NCBI GenBank assembly: GCA_032718475.1
Contig: JAUCBJ010006301.1
Span: 1-32,764 of the forward strand
DNA length: 32,764 bases
Direction of reading: 5' to 3'
DNA from: Nemertoderma westbladi
Lineage: Eukaryota; Xenacoelomorpha; Nemertodermatida; Nemertodermatidae
The position numbers were made by a program, and so were the translations under genes. This document shows, piece after piece, positions 30,949 to 32,764 of this stretch. A model generated the notes under the pieces. The model worked only from the letters and a program-made list of their open reading frames with translations, was not told the DNA's origin and searched no databases. How positions within the stretch are numbered: the first letter of the stretch is position 1; each line of letters begins with the position of its first letter.

Positions 30949-32604
30949 ATGAACTCTAATAATTTCGTGCTAAGTTTCCATTGGTCTTCACTACTGAAAG
31001 TAAAATCTATAAAACAATCTCTCCAGAAGAAAGAGTTCGTTAGTTGGCCGTTAGACATTGACAAACCCACGGGGATGGTGTTACTGAGCGACCTAGACGT
31101 AAAGTTCCACACAGCGGCAGCGGTAATAGTTTGCGCGACTTCCGAGTACGAGGCCAGTCGTTGGTGTCGCGCAGAAGCGACATACGCATGGCAGATTGGT
31201 AAACCGATCGTACCGATAATATTAGAGGAAGGGTACAGACCACGCGGTTGGTTGGATACAATCTGCGGTCAGTCCGTGATAGACTTTACTAAAGAGCCCT
31301 TCCTGGACTGCATGGTTAGGTTGATCAACGTGCTGCGTAGGTTGGCGTCTATACCGAAGGATGAGAGACGGGAGGTGGAGACCTTAACCGAGCAGGAGAT
31401 GGGGCAGGCCTTGAGGAGATTAGTGTGTGACGATGGACTTATTGATTCAGATGCGGCGTCTTTTCGTAAGATACGCACAGGGAATTCCCGCCCGCGGTCC
31501 GCTATGGCTTCAGTCAGTCGTCCCGTTTCAGCATATAGCAACGGGAGTTTTACGCCTGGTAACCGGTCTGTAGCCCATGGCAACCGCGTAGTGACGTTCG
31601 GAAAACGACCTTCTACGGCACGCACACCCTCATCTACGCAGGTTGCTATGACTACTAGACCCAGAAGCGCGCGACTCGGTGCATCGGATAGTCTGGTCTC
31701 AGCCAACCAACAACGCGTATCCTATCCAACCACACCATCGGGTTTGGTAGACTTGGAACTCATTACGGAGGGACATCGAATTACCATGAAGGGTCCGGGT
31801 TGGTTGAGGCCTAATTACGTTGCTAGGCATAACAGACAATCTAATTCGTTGCTATGGGTGATAGACGGTAAGGGAGATAACACGGTCACAGTCCTGAGTG
31901 CGGATGGTAAGTACGCTGATCAGTTCGCCGTGTCGCATAGCAACCACGATCCACGGGGGATCTACGCTGGGTGCACTCCGGTTGCTATAGAAACCGACGA
32001 CAGCGACGGAATCTACGTGGCAACGTGTTGTTGTGTAAACCGTTGCCTTGACAACGGGGAGGTGATACAACACAGGTGTATAAAGTCTGGTCACCATAAC
32101 AACGATATACGCGACCTCGCCTTGGATTCCCGGGCCGATCTGCTTTTTATCGCCTTGGAGAGGAAAATCGCGGTTGTCAACTCCAGGACGATGGGTCAAC
32201 TGCATTACCTGCAAACGGAGAACCTACGGTCGGAAAGTCGCGTGCAACCAAGGTTTATAAAGTCGGTGCAATTCAACGGGACACGCGATCGTTTACTCGT
32301 GTCGCTAAGCGACGGGGTCTACGAGATGCAGGCGACCAGACCAGATCGATATAGCTACCCGACCAGTCGCCTTGGAAACCCTACCTGTCTGGCGGTGACC
32401 CCTAGCGGCGGAGTTGTATGTGGGGTTTACGATTACGCAACCGGATTGTTCCAGGTTAAATTATACGATAATCAGTTTCAGTTTCAGGTGTTGCTCTTTA
32501 CTGAAACTGGACACGTGACGTCTATGGCAGCGACATCGCGTGACGTCATACTGTGCCAACCATTGAAAAGTCAACTTGTGATTCATAAAAATATTTTGCG
32601 CTGA
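30949..32604 (+). CDS. TIR-domain protein with C-terminal beta-propeller-like region
   Basis: The single-exon 551-aa product has three parts. Residues 5-135 are a TIR domain: FVLSFHWSS, DIDKPTG in the BB-loop position, AAAVIVCATSEYEASRWCRAE, YAWQIGKPIVPIIL, and GYRPRGWLDTICGQ. Glu76 in WCRAE occupies the place of the catalytic Glu in NAD-cleaving TIR enzymes such as SARM1 (family knowledge), so NADase activity is possible but unproven. Residues 180-260 are a basic Ser/Pro linker with repeated RPRSA, RPVSA, RPSTAR and RPRSAR motifs. Residues 285-550 look like NHL/WD-type propeller blades (PRGIYAG, DGIYVATC, IRDLALDSRADLLFIAL, NPTCLAVTPSGGVVCGVY). No signal peptide or membrane helix is seen. 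An in-frame TAA at 30895-30897 and no AG acceptor near the start support the ATG at 30949. I do not know a named family with this order. A further upstream exon cannot be excluded. Confidence 0.85.
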   Translation: MNSNNFVLSFHWSSLLKVKSIKQSLQKKEFVSWPLDIDKPTGMVLLSDLDVKFHTAAAVIVCATSEYEASRWCRAEATYAWQIGKPIVPIILEEGYRPRGWLDTICGQSVIDFTKEPFLDCMVRLINVLRRLASIPKDERREVETLTEQEMGQALRRLVCDDGLIDSDAASFRKIRTGNSRPRSAMASVSRPVSAYSNGSFTPGNRSVAHGNRVVTFGKRPSTARTPSSTQVAMTTRPRSARLGASDSLVSANQQRVSYPTTPSGLVDLELITEGHRITMKGPGWLRPNYVARHNRQSNSLLWVIDGKGDNTVTVLSADGKYADQFAVSHSNHDPRGIYAGCTPVAIETDDSDGIYVATCCCVNRCLDNGEVIQHRCIKSGHHNNDIRDLALDSRADLLFIALERKIAVVNSRTMGQLHYLQTENLRSESRVQPRFIKSVQFNGTRDRLLVSLSDGVYEMQATRPDRYSYPTSRLGNPTCLAVTPSGGVVCGVYDYATGLFQVKLYDNQFQFQVLLFTETGHVTSMAATSRDVILCQPLKSQLVIHKNILR

Positions 32605-32718
32605 TTTTATGTACGACAATGTAACCGTACATTAATTGAAGACCCTACCCGTATATTATATAATATTTCCATGTATATGGACCATGCCCAAGTACATCGA
32701 CATTAAATTTGTACATGT

Positions 32719-32724
32719 AATAAA
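32719..32724 (+). terminator. Probable polyadenylation signal of the TIR gene
   Basis: AATAAA lies 115 bases after the stop codon; a second lies about 13 bases further right and ATTAAA at 32702. The window ends soon after. Confidence 0.6.
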
Positions 32725-32764
32725 TAATACACAATAAATATTAAATAGTAAAGTATAATATAAT

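Overview
The window is animal nuclear DNA, probably from a marine invertebrate; the species cannot be named from the sequence. Evidence for an animal: genes whose closest recognisable relatives are RALGAPB, DNAJC27, BBS9, HYLS1 and CEP43 (FGFR1OP), GT-AG introns, A at position -3 of all six start codons, AATAAA signals, LINE and tRNA-like SINE remains, and long A+T-rich spacers full of minisatellites. Coding exons are visibly richer in G+C than their surroundings. The genes are strikingly intron-poor: RALGAPB (1571 aa), HYLS1, CEP43 and a TIR-domain gene each fit in one exon, BBS9 has one intron and the DNAJC27-like gene has two.

Layout. 576-5291 (+) RALGAPB. 6157-7674 is a 46-bp minisatellite with exactly 33 copies. 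9432-7641 (-) is a three-exon DNAJC27-like small GTPase without a J domain, carrying a LINE fragment in intron 1 and ending inside the 46-bp array. 10514-14873 (+) is BBS9 in two exons, head-to-head with the GTPase gene; its last codons and stop form the first unit of a 40-bp array. 15237-22780 is a spacer of about 7.5 kb without recognisable genes, holding a 43-bp satellite with higher-order structure, a MITE-like inverted repeat, a SINE-like element, a 17-bp array and other repeats. 23698-22850 (-) HYLS1 and 25296-24139 (-) CEP43 lie head-to-tail. 27037-28665 (+) is a 5'-truncated LINE reverse transcriptase with a long open frame. 30949-32604 (+) encodes a TIR domain, an RPxSA-rich linker and a beta-propeller-like region.

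Theme. Four of six host genes belong to families of the cilium, basal body or centriole: BBS9 (BBSome), HYLS1 and CEP43 (centriole/basal body), and DNAJC27 (a Rab-like GTPase). A perfect palindromic RFX X-box lies upstream of CEP43 and a near-match lies between the DNAJC27-like gene and BBS9.

Most unusual pattern. In three genes (DNAJC27-like, BBS9, HYLS1) the last codons plus the stop codon are themselves the first unit of a tandem array that continues into the 3' flank. Other points of interest are the TIR-propeller gene, an EF-hand-like insert in CEP43, loss of the J domain and of the switch-II glutamine in the GTPase, and a decamer palindrome (GTAGGCCTAC) concentrated upstream of genes.
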